A DNA stretch of 64,000 nt from Halomonas sp. TA22 (GCF_013009075.1 NZ_CP053108.1:2418001-2482000); one strand, 5' to 3'; shown: positions 46,560 through 55,664, counted from the first letter of the stretch. The notes: generated from the sequence alone by a model not told the origin. Made by a program: numbers and translations.

Positions 46560-46877
46560 ATGGCAGATAACGGTCCCGATACCACGGTGAGGTCGAAACC
46601 CATCATGGAACGTCACCTTCAAACGATGTTGCTGGCCATCGCCACGATGCTGATTGGCTGGCAAGGCGTGACTACCTTCAATCTCAGCCAGACCAGTGCT
46701 CGGCAGGATGAACGGATCGTGCACCTTACCCAGCAAGTGTCAGAGATACACCGCGAGCTGAGAGATCAGCGCGACAATTACGTCACGTTTAACGAGGCCG
46801 ACAGGCGGTTTCGCGAGCACCGTCACGAGCTCGACGCCATCAATAGCCGGGTGCGCGCCTTGGAGGAAAGCCGATGA
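46560..46877 (+). CDS. Single-helix membrane protein with coiled coil, lysis accessory candidate
   Basis: A 105-aa product with one membrane helix (about 21-40, LQTMLLAIATMLIGWQGV) and a periplasmic or cytoplasmic coiled coil (LTQQVSEIHRELRDQR). It overlaps the following membrane protein by 4 nt and follows the endolysin. It resembles i-spanin or pinholin-type proteins; the exact role is inferred. Confidence 0.72.
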   Translation: MADNGPDTTVRSKPIMERHLQTMLLAIATMLIGWQGVTTFNLSQTSARQDERIVHLTQQVSEIHRELRDQRDNYVTFNEADRRFREHRHELDAINSRVRALEESR

Positions 46878-47350
46878 GGTGGGCCGATGTTAAAACGACA
46901 GTTGGCAAGGTGGCGCCGGCATTGGGTGGTGCGCTGGCGGGTCCAGGCGGTGCAGTTTTGGGTGGAATGGCAGCGCGTGCGCTTGGCGTTGAGGCTACCC
47001 CGGAGGCTGTGGCGAAGGCGATTCATACCGACCCGGAAGCGGCAGTAAAGCTTGCCGAGATCGAGGCGGAGACACGTCGCGCCACGCTGGAGGCACAAGC
47101 CAAGGTGATCGTTGCCGAGGCACAGGGACAGTCATGGCTACAGCGCAACTGGCGTCCAATCCTGATGCTCACCATCACGGCCATTGTGGCCAACAACTAC
47201 ATCCTCGCGCCGTACCTGGGCGCGATGTTCGGATCATCGCTCACGCTCGATCTGCCTGAGCGACTATGGGATCTGATGACCCTGGGCGTGGGGGGGTATA
47301 TCGCAGGCCGTACCGGCGAAAAGCTGATGCATGAGTACAAGAGCCGGTAA
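46874..47350 (+). CDS. Holin of the 3TM type
   Basis: A 158-aa protein matching the 3TM holin family: a glycine-rich hydrophobic start (ALGGALAGPGGAVLGGMAARALG), a central charged helix KLAEIEAETRRATLEAQAKVIVAEAQGQ, and SWLQRNWRPILMLTITAIV with a further helix near 140 (LGVGGYIAGRTGEKL). Position next to endolysin supports the call. Confidence 0.88.
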   Translation: MRWADVKTTVGKVAPALGGALAGPGGAVLGGMAARALGVEATPEAVAKAIHTDPEAAVKLAEIEAETRRATLEAQAKVIVAEAQGQSWLQRNWRPILMLTITAIVANNYILAPYLGAMFGSSLTLDLPERLWDLMTLGVGGYIAGRTGEKLMHEYKSR

Positions 47351-47375
47351 GAACACCCATAAAAGGAAGATTTCA

Positions 47376-47759
47376 ATGCAAGACAACGACAACCAGATCG
47401 AGCAGGAAATCCAGGCCAAGGGCCTAACCGCGCCGCGTGTCACGCCGGCTGATATCGAGACGAACATCGCCAGTGAGCACTACTTCACGGCGGGGCAGGC
47501 CGAACGTTCGATCAAGATCGTCCGATCAGGCACCTTCGCTGGTGGTGATGCCCCCGAACCTCCGAAGGCCCTCGACCTACTGACCTTCTGCGTCCTGGTG
47601 CTCAAGAACGGCTTCACCGTTACCGGAGAGTCCGCCTGTGCCAGCCCCGAGAACTTCGACGCCGAAGTGGGCCGCAAGATTGCTCGGGCCAATGCCGTCA
47701 ACAAGATCTGGCCGCTGATGGGTTATCACCTCAAGCAGCGACTACACGAGCAGCGCTGA
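47376..47759 (+). CDS. Gp49-like (Acb2) anti-CBASS protein
   Basis: A 127-aa member of the Phage_gp49_66 family: PRVTPADIETNIASEHYFTA, LLTFCVLVLKNGFTVTGESAC, ASPENFDAEVGRKIARANAV and KIWPLMGYHLKQRL. The Pseudomonas phage homologue Acb2 forms a hexamer that sponges cyclic oligonucleotides of CBASS and related defences. The Asn/Tyr-Phe and nucleotide-contacting Lys/Arg residues cannot be verified here, but the family match is strong. ATG 47376 has AGGAAG upstream. Confidence 0.88.
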   Translation: MQDNDNQIEQEIQAKGLTAPRVTPADIETNIASEHYFTAGQAERSIKIVRSGTFAGGDAPEPPKALDLLTFCVLVLKNGFTVTGESACASPENFDAEVGRKIARANAVNKIWPLMGYHLKQRLHEQR

Positions 47760-47875
47760 CAGAATCCCCGCAAGGGGTAGGGCCACGCCGTGAGGCGTTA
47801 CCCACCTTTTCGCGGCACGTCGTGAGACGCCCGCACCTTACATGGAGGCGCCGCTCGTGAGAGCCGCGCAATGTG

Positions 47876-48451
47876 ATGGCAAATACACGATACGACTGGG
47901 AGGCCATTCAGGCGGAATATCGCACCGGGCGATTCAGTCTTGCTCAGCTTTCCCAGCGACACGGCCCCAACCGGGCATCGATCAGCCGCAAGGCGAGCGC
48001 TGAGGGCTGGCAGAAGGATCTGACCGGGGCAGTACAGCAGCGCACGCGGGAGAAGCTCAGCCGACCGGAGTCTGCGCCGCCTGACGCGCCGGATGTCGAG
48101 ATCATCGAGGCGGCGGCGAGCGAGAACGCGACCATCGTTCGTGGCCATCGCGAGATACTCACTCGGTGGCGATCAATTGCCAGCGGCTTCGCGCAGCGCA
48201 TGCAGGAGCAGCTCGACCGGGGCAAGCGTGAAGCCCAGCTGGGCACAGGTGACGTGATCGAGATCGACCTGGACCTCGAGTACATCGGCCGGTGCATGGG
48301 CTACGGCACTCAGGCGGTGGAGCGCGTGGTCAAGCTCGAGCGCCAGTCCTACGGGCTCGACGTGGAAAGCGACGACCTGCCACCCGAGCGTGAACTGACC
48401 GACGACGAGATCGAGGCCAAGATCGCCAGGCTGCAGGGCGGCGATGAATGA
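47876..48451 (+). CDS. Terminase small subunit-like protein
   Basis: A 191-aa product whose N-terminus is a helix-turn-helix (YDWEAIQAEYRTGRFSLAQL, SQRHGPNRASISRKASAEGW), as in many phage small terminases that recognise the packaging site. The C-terminal part is helical and acidic. It overlaps terL by 8 nt. The ATG at 47876 follows a GTG in the same frame. Confidence 0.85.
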   Translation: MANTRYDWEAIQAEYRTGRFSLAQLSQRHGPNRASISRKASAEGWQKDLTGAVQQRTREKLSRPESAPPDAPDVEIIEAAASENATIVRGHREILTRWRSIASGFAQRMQEQLDRGKREAQLGTGDVIEIDLDLEYIGRCMGYGTQAVERVVKLERQSYGLDVESDDLPPERELTDDEIEAKIARLQGGDE

Positions 48452-49154
48452 GCGATCCCGCAAGCTGGCCCTGCTGCGGCTGCTCGAGGAGAGGGCCAGG
48501 CGCAAACGCTACAACCTGATCGAGTCGCTCTTCCCCGATGAGGGCCCGCTGCGTCGTGCGCTCTATCCCAAACACATGGAGTTCTTCCGTGCCGGGGCCA
48601 TTCACCGGGAACGGCTTTTCCTCGCTGCCAACCGGGTAGGCAAGACCATCGCCGGCGGTGGCGAGATGACCTATCACCTCACCGGCCACTACCCACACTG
48701 GTGGGAGGGGCGCCGCTGGGACAGGCCTGTCGAGGCCATGGCCGCCGGCGACACCAGCCAGACCACACGCGACATCATCCAGACAAAGTTGCTGGGCGGG
48801 CTCTACGGCACCGACGAGCTCGGCACCGGACTGATTCCCCGTGCCTGCATCGGCAAGCCCACACCCTCACGTGGCATTGCGAACCTCTACGAAGAGATAC
48901 CCATCAAGCATGTCACTGGCGGCTGGTCGCGGCTCAAGCTGCGCAGCTACGACCAGGGGCGGCGGATCTTCCAAGGGACCGAACTGGACATCTTCTGGCC
49001 CGATGAAGAAGTGCCGCTCGACGTGTACGAAGAAGGCCTGGTCCGCACGATGACCACGCAGGGCATGATCATGATGACGTTCACGCCGCTGCAGGGCCTG
49101 ACGCCGCTGGTGGTGTCGTTCCTTGAATCCAAGCATGAGCAGGAGCCGGTATGA
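48444..49154 (+). CDS. Large terminase, N-terminal ATPase part (split gene)
   Basis: A 236-aa product covering only the ATPase domain of TerL: Walker A-like LAANRVGKTIAGGGEM (about 60-75), Walker B IFWPDEE, and the coupling motif MMTFTPLQGLTPLV. In related phages this continues directly into the nuclease domain in one polypeptide of about 480-500 aa. Here the frame stops at TGA 49152-49154, which overlaps the ATG of an inserted gene. Confidence 0.92.
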   Translation: MNERSRKLALLRLLEERARRKRYNLIESLFPDEGPLRRALYPKHMEFFRAGAIHRERLFLAANRVGKTIAGGGEMTYHLTGHYPHWWEGRRWDRPVEAMAAGDTSQTTRDIIQTKLLGGLYGTDELGTGLIPRACIGKPTPSRGIANLYEEIPIKHVTGGWSRLKLRSYDQGRRIFQGTELDIFWPDEEVPLDVYEEGLVRTMTTQGMIMMTFTPLQGLTPLVVSFLESKHEQEPV

Positions 49155-49411
49155 CTGACTATTCACCCGAGGTGATGGCCAACGCCAAGCGCGCCATTGC
49201 CCGCCTGGACATGCCGCCAGCCAGCGCCCAGTTCATCAAGCACAAGACCGAGGTGGAGAAGCGCATCGAGGCCCTGGTCAAGGAGCGCGGCATCGAGCGC
49301 GGCACCCTTGGCCTGCGCATTGCCCGCAAGATGGACAAGGGCGCCTATCACGGCCAGGTGCTGACCATCGCCGGCGCCACGTTCCCCGTAGAAGACCCTG
49401 CCCAGAAATGA
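49151..49411 (+). CDS. Inserted 86-aa gene within the large terminase
   Basis: An 86-aa product, not recognised (MTDYSPEVMANAKRAIARLD, later VEKRIEALVKERGIERG and a beta-like end GQVLTIAGATF). It is joined to both terminase halves by ATGA overlaps, so all three should be translated as a coupled set. No HNH, GIY-YIG or LAGLIDADG motif is visible, so it is not an obvious homing nuclease. It may be a cargo gene that has split terL, or a linker subunit of a three-part terminase. Confidence 0.82.
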   Translation: MTDYSPEVMANAKRAIARLDMPPASAQFIKHKTEVEKRIEALVKERGIERGTLGLRIARKMDKGAYHGQVLTIAGATFPVEDPAQK

Positions 49412-50124
49412 GCCGCTATGTGGTCCAGGCGGGCTGGAACAACGTTCCCCATCTATCCGAACAAGACAAGGCCGACCTGATGAAGTCTCTCTCACCGCAC
49501 CAGATCAAGGCGCGCTCCGAAGGCGTGCCCAGCCTGGGGGCCGGGGCGATCTACCCGGTGCCCGAGGAGGACATTATCTGCGAGCCGTTCCAGATTCCCA
49601 GCTGGTGGGCACGCATCTACGGCCTCGACGTGGGCTGGAACAAGACCGCCGCGGTGTGGGGCGCCTGGGATCGCGACACCGACACGCTCTACCTGAACAG
49701 CGAGCACTACCGTGGCCAGGCCGAACCGAGCGTGCACGCCAAGGCCATCAAGATGCGCGGCGAATGGATCCCCGGAAACATCGACTATGCCGGCACCAAC
49801 CAGGGCGACGGCAAGCGCATCATGACGCTCTACGAAAACGAAGGGTTGATCCTGCAACCGGCGAACAAGGCCGTCGAAGCGGGATTGCTCGAGATGCTCG
49901 ATCGGCTCTCTACCGGACGGATCAAGGTGTTCTCCACGCTCCAGCACTGGCTCGCCGAGTACCGGCTGTACCGGCGCAACGACAAGGGCCGCATCGTGAA
50001 GGAGAACGACCACCTCATGGATGCCACGCGCTACCTGATCATGGGCCTGCAGCACGCGACCACGCGCCCGGTCGAGCGCCACAACCAGATCATCCAGCCA
50101 GGCGACCCCACCGCCGGTTACTGA
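49408..50124 (+). CDS. Large terminase, C-terminal nuclease part (split gene)
   Basis: A 238-aa product beginning where the TerL nuclease domain starts (RYVVQAGWNNVPHLSE). The RNase H-like nuclease has its first Asp in IYGLDVGWNKTAAVWG (about 70), a middle region with SEHYRGQAEPSVHA, and a late Asp in NDHLMDATRYLIMG. These acidic residues bind metal to cut the concatemer. Its ATG at 49408 overlaps the stop of the inserted gene. Confidence 0.92.
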   Translation: MSRYVVQAGWNNVPHLSEQDKADLMKSLSPHQIKARSEGVPSLGAGAIYPVPEEDIICEPFQIPSWWARIYGLDVGWNKTAAVWGAWDRDTDTLYLNSEHYRGQAEPSVHAKAIKMRGEWIPGNIDYAGTNQGDGKRIMTLYENEGLILQPANKAVEAGLLEMLDRLSTGRIKVFSTLQHWLAEYRLYRRNDKGRIVKENDHLMDATRYLIMGLQHATTRPVERHNQIIQPGDPTAGY

Positions 50125-50136
50125 GCAGGTACCCCT

Positions 50137-52314
50137 ATGCAGAACGACGCGACTGTCGAGATGACAGACGACGAAGCCAGCGCCGCCCAGAAGGCCGAGA
50201 TGGAGGAGCTGCTCAACGCGATGGGCAACAAACTCCACGGGCTGGCCCATGACCAGGTGTCGGCCAAGCAGCAGATCGAGAACCGCTGGCTCTCCGACCT
50301 GCGTCAGTACCACGGCGAATACACTGCCGATGAGTTGAAACGCATGACGGCCAACGGCGGCAGCCGCGTGTTTGTTAACCTGACCCGCAACAAGACCCGG
50401 GCGGCGCAGGCGCGGCTTTCCGATATGCTGCTGCCCAACGATGACCGCAACTGGGGCATCAAGCCCACGCCTGTGCCATCGCCCACGGGCGGCATGTATG
50501 ACAAGGCCACCATGGTCGATCAGATCGAGCAGGCCGCCAAGGCCATGTCCGAGCAGATCGCCGACGACTTCACCGAGGCGCACTACAACGCCATCGCCCG
50601 CGACGTGATCGCCGATAGCTGCCTGCTGGGTACCGGCGTGCTGAAAGGCCCGACCGTGGTCAATCGCACCCGCCGTGCCTGGGTGACCGACGAATATGGG
50701 CAGAGCGTGATGGAGGTCCAGCAGGAGTATCGTGCCGGGCTTGAGCACGTCAGCCCCTGGGACTTCTTCCCCGACATGAGCGCCGCCCACATGGGCGAGG
50801 CCGAGTTCGTCTTCGAGCGCAAACTGATTAACCGCAAGCAGCTGCGCGAATTGGCCGAACTGCCCGGCGTGATGCACGACCAGCTACGCCGCGCACTCGA
50901 CGATGTCGATGGCCATCATATCAGCCAGGATCGCCGCGACGATCTGCGCGCCATTACCGGGGTGGATGCGGTGACCGGCGACAAGCGCTGGGAACTGTGG
51001 GAATACTGGGGGCCGCTCGACAAGGAAGAGATGATCGCCGCCGGCGTCGAGGGCATCGACGACGACCCGCTGATCGAGTACACCGGCTGCGTGCTGATGG
51101 TGGGGCCGCATGTCATCAAGGCGGCCATGAACCCGCTGGATAGCGGCGACCTGCCGTACTCGGTGTGCAACTGGGAAGAGGATGGCTCGTCCATCTTCGG
51201 TTTCGGCGTGCCCTTCCTGATGCGCAACCCCCAGCGCGTGGCCAACGCCGCCTGGCGGATGATGATGGACAACGCCGGGCTATCCTCCGGTCCGCAGATC
51301 GTGATGAAGAAGCGCAGCGTGGAGCCGGCCGATGGCGACTGGACGGTGCGCCCGCGAAAGCTCTGGTATGACACCGGCGAAGGCCAGGTGGGCGATGCGT
51401 TCCAGGTCTACAACATTACCAGCCAGCAGGGCGATCTGTTCGCGATCTTCCAGCAGGCCCAGCAGATGGCCGACACCGAGACGAACCTGCCGATCCTGAT
51501 GCAGGGCGAGGGGGCCAGCGGCGGCCCGGGCTCGCAGACCGCTACTGGCATGCAGATGCTGATGAACAACTCCAACATCGTGCTGCGCAGCGCGGTGAAG
51601 AACTTCGACGATGGCATCACCGAGCCCACCGTGCGCCGCTTCTACGACTGGCACATGGCCTACTCCGACGATCCGGCGATCAAGGGTGATTTTGATATCG
51701 TGGCCCGCGGCTCGAGCGTGCTGATTGCCCGCGAGGAGCAGCAGGAAAAGCTGATGATGCTCAGCCAGATCGCGGCCAACAACCCGATATTCGCCAACAT
51801 CACCAACTGGACGGGGCTTTACAAGGAGATCCTGCGCACGCTGCAAGTGCCGGTCGATACCGTCACGCACACTGACGAAGAGATCGCCGAGAAGGAGCAG
51901 AATCAAGGCCAGGGGCCGCCGCCCGAGGTGCAGGCCAAGATGGCCGAATTGCAGTTGAAGGAACAGGAACTGCAGCTCAAGGCACAGGAGTTTCAGGCCA
52001 AGCAGCAGCGCGACCAGTACGAGATGCAGCTCAAGGCTCAACAGCAGCAGTGGGAGCAGGAGTACAAGGCCGCCGAACTGCAGACCCGGCAGGAGAAGGA
52101 TCGCCAGGAGCTGGCATTGAAGGAAGGCATCACACTGGCGCAGCTCGAGGCCAAACTGGGGCTTGAGAGCCAGAAGCTCGAGCTCAAGATGCAGGAGACG
52201 GCCGCCAAGTTGCAGACCGAGCGCGACAAGGTCGCGGCGACCATCACAGAGCGCCAGAACGACCGCATGGCGCGACGCGAAAACATGGCCCAGGGGTTCG
52301 ATAGCTATGGCTGA
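50137..52314 (+). CDS. P22-like portal protein
   Basis: A 725-aa portal, the same length as P22 gp1. It forms the dodecameric ring through which DNA is packaged. LRQYHGEYTADELKRM and AAQARLSDMLLPNDDRNWGI near the N-terminus are family-like, and a long Gln/Lys/Glu coiled coil (about 590-715) makes the barrel that enters the capsid. It follows terL by 12 bp. Confidence 0.93.
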   Translation: MQNDATVEMTDDEASAAQKAEMEELLNAMGNKLHGLAHDQVSAKQQIENRWLSDLRQYHGEYTADELKRMTANGGSRVFVNLTRNKTRAAQARLSDMLLPNDDRNWGIKPTPVPSPTGGMYDKATMVDQIEQAAKAMSEQIADDFTEAHYNAIARDVIADSCLLGTGVLKGPTVVNRTRRAWVTDEYGQSVMEVQQEYRAGLEHVSPWDFFPDMSAAHMGEAEFVFERKLINRKQLRELAELPGVMHDQLRRALDDVDGHHISQDRRDDLRAITGVDAVTGDKRWELWEYWGPLDKEEMIAAGVEGIDDDPLIEYTGCVLMVGPHVIKAAMNPLDSGDLPYSVCNWEEDGSSIFGFGVPFLMRNPQRVANAAWRMMMDNAGLSSGPQIVMKKRSVEPADGDWTVRPRKLWYDTGEGQVGDAFQVYNITSQQGDLFAIFQQAQQMADTETNLPILMQGEGASGGPGSQTATGMQMLMNNSNIVLRSAVKNFDDGITEPTVRRFYDWHMAYSDDPAIKGDFDIVARGSSVLIAREEQQEKLMMLSQIAANNPIFANITNWTGLYKEILRTLQVPVDTVTHTDEEIAEKEQNQGQGPPPEVQAKMAELQLKEQELQLKAQEFQAKQQRDQYEMQLKAQQQQWEQEYKAAELQTRQEKDRQELALKEGITLAQLEAKLGLESQKLELKMQETAAKLQTERDKVAATITERQNDRMARRENMAQGFDSYG

Positions 52315-52507
52315 GATCGACAAGCACAGCGATACCTGGCGAGCCGTTACCGACTGGGCGCATGCCAAACACCAGCGCGCCGTCGATGCCCTGATTGCTG
52401 GCAGTCCCGGCGACGACAAGCTGCGCGGGGAGATCCGCGCGATCGATGAGCTGCTTGAATTGACCGGCAAGCCACCGCCACCGGTGCCCGCCGCCCACTA
52501 CGAATAA
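52307..52507 (+). CDS. Small hypothetical protein between portal and scaffold
   Basis: A 66-aa product (MAEIDKHSDTWRAVTDWAHA) whose ATG at 52307 overlaps the portal end. Small genes of this look often lie next to phage portals. Function unknown. Confidence 0.75.
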   Translation: MAEIDKHSDTWRAVTDWAHAKHQRAVDALIAGSPGDDKLRGEIRAIDELLELTGKPPPPVPAAHYE

Positions 52508-52565
52508 CCCAGGCCCGCCATGTGGGGGCCTTTTCATGACCACCTGCCGCTCGGGAGAGCCGCCC

Positions 52566-53501
52566 ATGTCAGACCACGCCGCTGAACAGCAGCCGCTGGA
52601 CCGTCAGACCGATACCGATGACACCAGCTTCGACGATGCCTTCGCTGAATACTCGAACCGGGGCCGTGGTGATCGCGATGAGTACCACCGCGACGCGCCA
52701 GAGCCCGACGAGGATCAGGCACCAGAGCCCGATCACGGGAAGGACGACGAAGCGCCGGCAGAGTTAAGTGAGGGCGATGAAGCCCAGGCCAGTGACGACG
52801 ACCTCAAGGCCCGCCTGCAGCAGCTCGAGCACAGCGAGCGTAGCCAGCGTGGCCGGGTCGGGGCACTGAGCCGACAGCTACAGGAACGTGACCGAATCAT
52901 TGCCGAGCTCAAGGGCCGGCAGGCTGCCCCGCAGCCGACACCGAGCAAGACGGGCGAGTCAAAGGACGTGCAGGACCAGAAGCAGGCCATCGCTGACGAG
53001 CATGGCGTTGACGACTGGGACGCCTTCCGCAACGACTTCCCCGATATCGCAAAGGCGCTCGATTCCCGCTTTGAGCATATGAGCCGGATGGAAGAGCGCA
53101 TCAACTCGCGCCTGGAAGAAGTCAACGGCGCGATTCAGCCCATTCAACAGCAGGCCCACGAACAGCACCTCGCAGGTCAATTTGCCGCGCTCGAAGCCCG
53201 GCATGCGGACTGGCGTGAGGTGGTCAGTGCGCCCGCGTTTCAGCAGTGGCTGGAGCAACAGCCGGAGTGGATGCAAAAGCAAGTGGAGTCCGAGAACGCC
53301 GACGATGCGTCCGCGCTGCTCGACATCTACAAGGGACTGCACCCGCCCCCCGGTGAAAGCCGCAACGATACGCGCGAACAGCGCAACAACCGCCTGGCGC
53401 AGGCACAGACGGTGTCACGCCGTGGATCGCCGCGCCCAAGTGGCGCCCCCGATGACTTCGAAGGGGCATTCAACCACTTCGCATCCAAACGAAACCGCTA
53501 A
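52566..53501 (+). CDS. Capsid scaffolding protein
   Basis: A 311-aa acidic, coiled-coil-rich protein between portal and coat, the scaffold slot in P22-like phages. Residues 1-80 are Asp/Glu/Pro-rich and disordered; the middle has LKARLQQLEHSERSQRGRVG and a second coil; the basic end (about 285-311) would touch the coat. ATG 52566 is chosen over an upstream in-frame ATG. Confidence 0.85.
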   Translation: MSDHAAEQQPLDRQTDTDDTSFDDAFAEYSNRGRGDRDEYHRDAPEPDEDQAPEPDHGKDDEAPAELSEGDEAQASDDDLKARLQQLEHSERSQRGRVGALSRQLQERDRIIAELKGRQAAPQPTPSKTGESKDVQDQKQAIADEHGVDDWDAFRNDFPDIAKALDSRFEHMSRMEERINSRLEEVNGAIQPIQQQAHEQHLAGQFAALEARHADWREVVSAPAFQQWLEQQPEWMQKQVESENADDASALLDIYKGLHPPPGESRNDTREQRNNRLAQAQTVSRRGSPRPSGAPDDFEGAFNHFASKRNR

Positions 53502-53520
53502 GACCGTGAGGTACTGAGCA

Positions 53521-54513
53521 ATGGCAACAACTGAATACGGCGATATCTCCCAGCGCACCGCCGCCTGGGCCGCCACCGAAGCCCTGTCCCACGCCGAGCC
53601 CATCCTGGTGCTCTCCAAGTTCGGGCAGAACAAGCCGCTGCCGAAGAACAAGGCCGATACGGTGAAGTTCCGCCGCCCGGTGCCGTTCCCGGTGGTCACC
53701 ACACCGCTGCAGGAAGGCGTGACGCCGACCGCACAGCAGATGCAGTACGAGGACGTGACCGTCCAGATCAAGCAGTGGGGCGCCGTGGTCGAAATCACCG
53801 ATTACGTCAACGACCTCGCCGAGGATCCGGTGCTGGCCGATGCCTCCGTGCTGTGTGGCGAGCAGGCGGCCGAGACTATTGAGATGCAGACCTGGGGTGC
53901 GCTCAAGGCTGGCACCAACGTGTTCTACGCCAACGGCGACACTCGCGGCGCGGTGAACTCCGCGGTCAGCCTGGGCAAGCAGCGCGCGATCACCCGTTCG
54001 CTCAAGGGCAACCGGGCCAAGAAGATCACCAACATGGTCGGCGGCAGCCCGAACTACTCCACCGAGCCGGTGGATGCGGCCTTCATCGCCTTCGCGCATA
54101 CCGACCTCGAGTCGGACATCCGCGATATGGAAGGCTTCACCCCGACCGAGAAGTACGGCTCCATGAAGGCGCTGCCCTACGAGATCGGCAAGGTCGAGGA
54201 CGTGCGTTACGTGCTCTCACCGGTGCTCGACAAGTGGGAAGATGCCGGCGGCGCGGCGGGCGAGATGGTCTCGTCTGGCGGCGACAATGCCGACGTCTAT
54301 CCGGTGGTGTACATCGGCAAGGAGTTCTACGGCCTGATCCCGCTCAAGGGCGCCAATGCCATCAAGCCGTCGGTGATCAATCCCTCCACCGTCTCCAAGT
54401 CCGATCCGCTCGGCCAGGTCGGGTATGTCGGCTGGAAGACCTATTACGTGGCCAAGATCCTCAACGAAGGCTGGGGTGCGCGACTGGAAGTGGCAGCCTC
54501 CAATCTGGAGTAA
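53521..54513 (+). CDS. Major capsid protein, N4-gp56 family
   Basis: A 330-aa coat protein of HK97 fold by family. It has the N4-gp56 pattern: AVTVKF-like DTVKFRRPVPFP, PLQEGVTPTAQQM, and VVEITDYVNDLAEDPVL. It starts 19 bp after the scaffold and is followed by a terminator. The fold is inferred from the family. Confidence 0.92.
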   Translation: MATTEYGDISQRTAAWAATEALSHAEPILVLSKFGQNKPLPKNKADTVKFRRPVPFPVVTTPLQEGVTPTAQQMQYEDVTVQIKQWGAVVEITDYVNDLAEDPVLADASVLCGEQAAETIEMQTWGALKAGTNVFYANGDTRGAVNSAVSLGKQRAITRSLKGNRAKKITNMVGGSPNYSTEPVDAAFIAFAHTDLESDIRDMEGFTPTEKYGSMKALPYEIGKVEDVRYVLSPVLDKWEDAGGAAGEMVSSGGDNADVYPVVYIGKEFYGLIPLKGANAIKPSVINPSTVSKSDPLGQVGYVGWKTYYVAKILNEGWGARLEVAASNLE

Positions 54514-54542
54514 GCCATCAAGGCATTAGCAAGGCATGAACG

Positions 54543-54564
54543 AAGCCCGCCACCCGGCGGGCTT
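54543..54564 (+). terminator. Terminator after the major capsid gene
   Basis: AAGCCCGCC (54543-54551) pairs with GGCGGGCTT (54556-54564), loop ACCC, followed by TCTCTTTCC. It probably lets the capsid gene be expressed more strongly than downstream genes. Confidence 0.88.
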
Positions 54565-54596
54565 TCTCTTTCCCGACATACCGTGAGGTATCGACC

Positions 54597-55013
54597 GTGT
54601 CTGAACTCAATACCGCAGAAATGACCCGCGAGCAGCTTGAAGCCACCGCCAACGACCTGGGCGTCAAGTTTCAGGCCAACACCGGGGATGACACCCTGCG
54701 CGGCCGTATTAACGAAGCGCTAGGCAACCCTGAACCTGGGCCCACCAAACCGGATCAGGAACCCGCCAAACCAGCGGCCAAGGCCAAAGCCAAGCAATAC
54801 AAGATCATCGTCTCGACCCACGATCAGGATAAGCAGCCTGTTCAGGTGGGCGTGAACGGCCGAATGTACGTGATCGAACGCGGCAAGGAAGTGACCGTGC
54901 CCGCCGCCGTGGTCGAGGTGCTGCGCAACGCCGTGCAGGACATCTACGACCCCAAGACCATGAAGAAATCGCACGTCAGCTCCTACCCCTTCCAGGTGAA
55001 GGGCGAGGCCTAA
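54597..55013 (+). CDS. Hypothetical head-region protein
   Basis: A 138-aa product. The N-terminus (MTREQLEATANDLGVKFQAN, then a short helix) resembles a HeH/LEM-like fold. A Pro/Lys/Ala linker and a beta-rich domain (IIVSTHDQDKQPVQVGVNG) follow. It may be a decoration or head-tail protein. The start is GTG at 54597. Confidence 0.72.
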   Translation: MSELNTAEMTREQLEATANDLGVKFQANTGDDTLRGRINEALGNPEPGPTKPDQEPAKPAAKAKAKQYKIIVSTHDQDKQPVQVGVNGRMYVIERGKEVTVPAAVVEVLRNAVQDIYDPKTMKKSHVSSYPFQVKGEA

Positions 55014-55016
55014 GCC

Positions 55017-55664
55017 ATGACCTTCCTCGAACTCTGCCAGCGGCTGCGCCAGGAGGTGGGCGCAGCCGGCACAGGGCCTGCGGCCGTCACAGGCCAGCAT
55101 GGTGAATACGCACGCCTGATCGGCTGGATTCAGCAGGCTTGGATGGAGATCCAGACCCGGCGCACGGACTGGCGGTTTTCCTGGGCGGAAGGTGAGGTCG
55201 AACTCGAAAGCGGCTATCGCGACTATGCGCTACCCGATGACTTTGCCCGGTTTATACCGGGGACCATCTACCTCGACGACAGGCAGCTGACGTTGCTGCC
55301 CTATAGCGAGTTTCGGCGCCGGTTCAGGAAAGCTGCACCGGAGCGCCCCAGGCACATCACGGTCACGCCGGGGGATGTCATGCGGCTAGGAGGTGCGCTC
55401 ACTTTCGATGGCATGCCAAGTGAGGATGAAACGCTCTCGTTTGAGTACTTCCGCAAACCGCAGGTGCTGAGCGCCAATGGCGACACACCTCGGCTACCGG
55501 AGGAGCATCATATGGCCATCGTCTACCGCGCGATGACGCAATACGGTCTGTACGAGAATGCGCCGGAAGTGATCCAGCAAGGCGCATCGAATGAAGCACG
55601 CTTGATGAACGAGATTGAGCGCAGCCAGTTGCCGGCAGTTGTATTGCCAGGCGGTTTGGCATGA
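55017..55664 (+). CDS. Head-tail adaptor protein (P22 gp4-like)
   Basis: A 215-aa product of the phage adaptor family: MTFLELCQRLRQEVGAAGTG, the WIQQAWMEIQTRRTDWRFSW helix, YALPDDFARFIPGTIYL, and a helical end. Such proteins bind below the portal and close the head. Overlaps the next gene by 4 nt. Confidence 0.85.
   Translation: MTFLELCQRLRQEVGAAGTGPAAVTGQHGEYARLIGWIQQAWMEIQTRRTDWRFSWAEGEVELESGYRDYALPDDFARFIPGTIYLDDRQLTLLPYSEFRRRFRKAAPERPRHITVTPGDVMRLGGALTFDGMPSEDETLSFEYFRKPQVLSANGDTPRLPEEHHMAIVYRAMTQYGLYENAPEVIQQGASNEARLMNEIERSQLPAVVLPGGLA

Noticed and set aside
49151-49411. Homing endonuclease or intein as the cause of the split terminase
   Set aside because: No LAGLIDADG, HNH, GIY-YIG or splicing-junction residues are visible in the inserted 86-aa protein, and the terminase halves have their own start and stop codons.
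49150-49412. Programmed frameshift joining the terminase halves
   Set aside because: About 250 nt of separate coding sequence lies between the halves, and clean ATGA overlaps favour reinitiation over frameshifting.
49492-50877. A 461-codon minus-strand open frame opposite the terminase nuclease and portal genes
   Set aside because: Antisense shadow spanning two well-supported genes.
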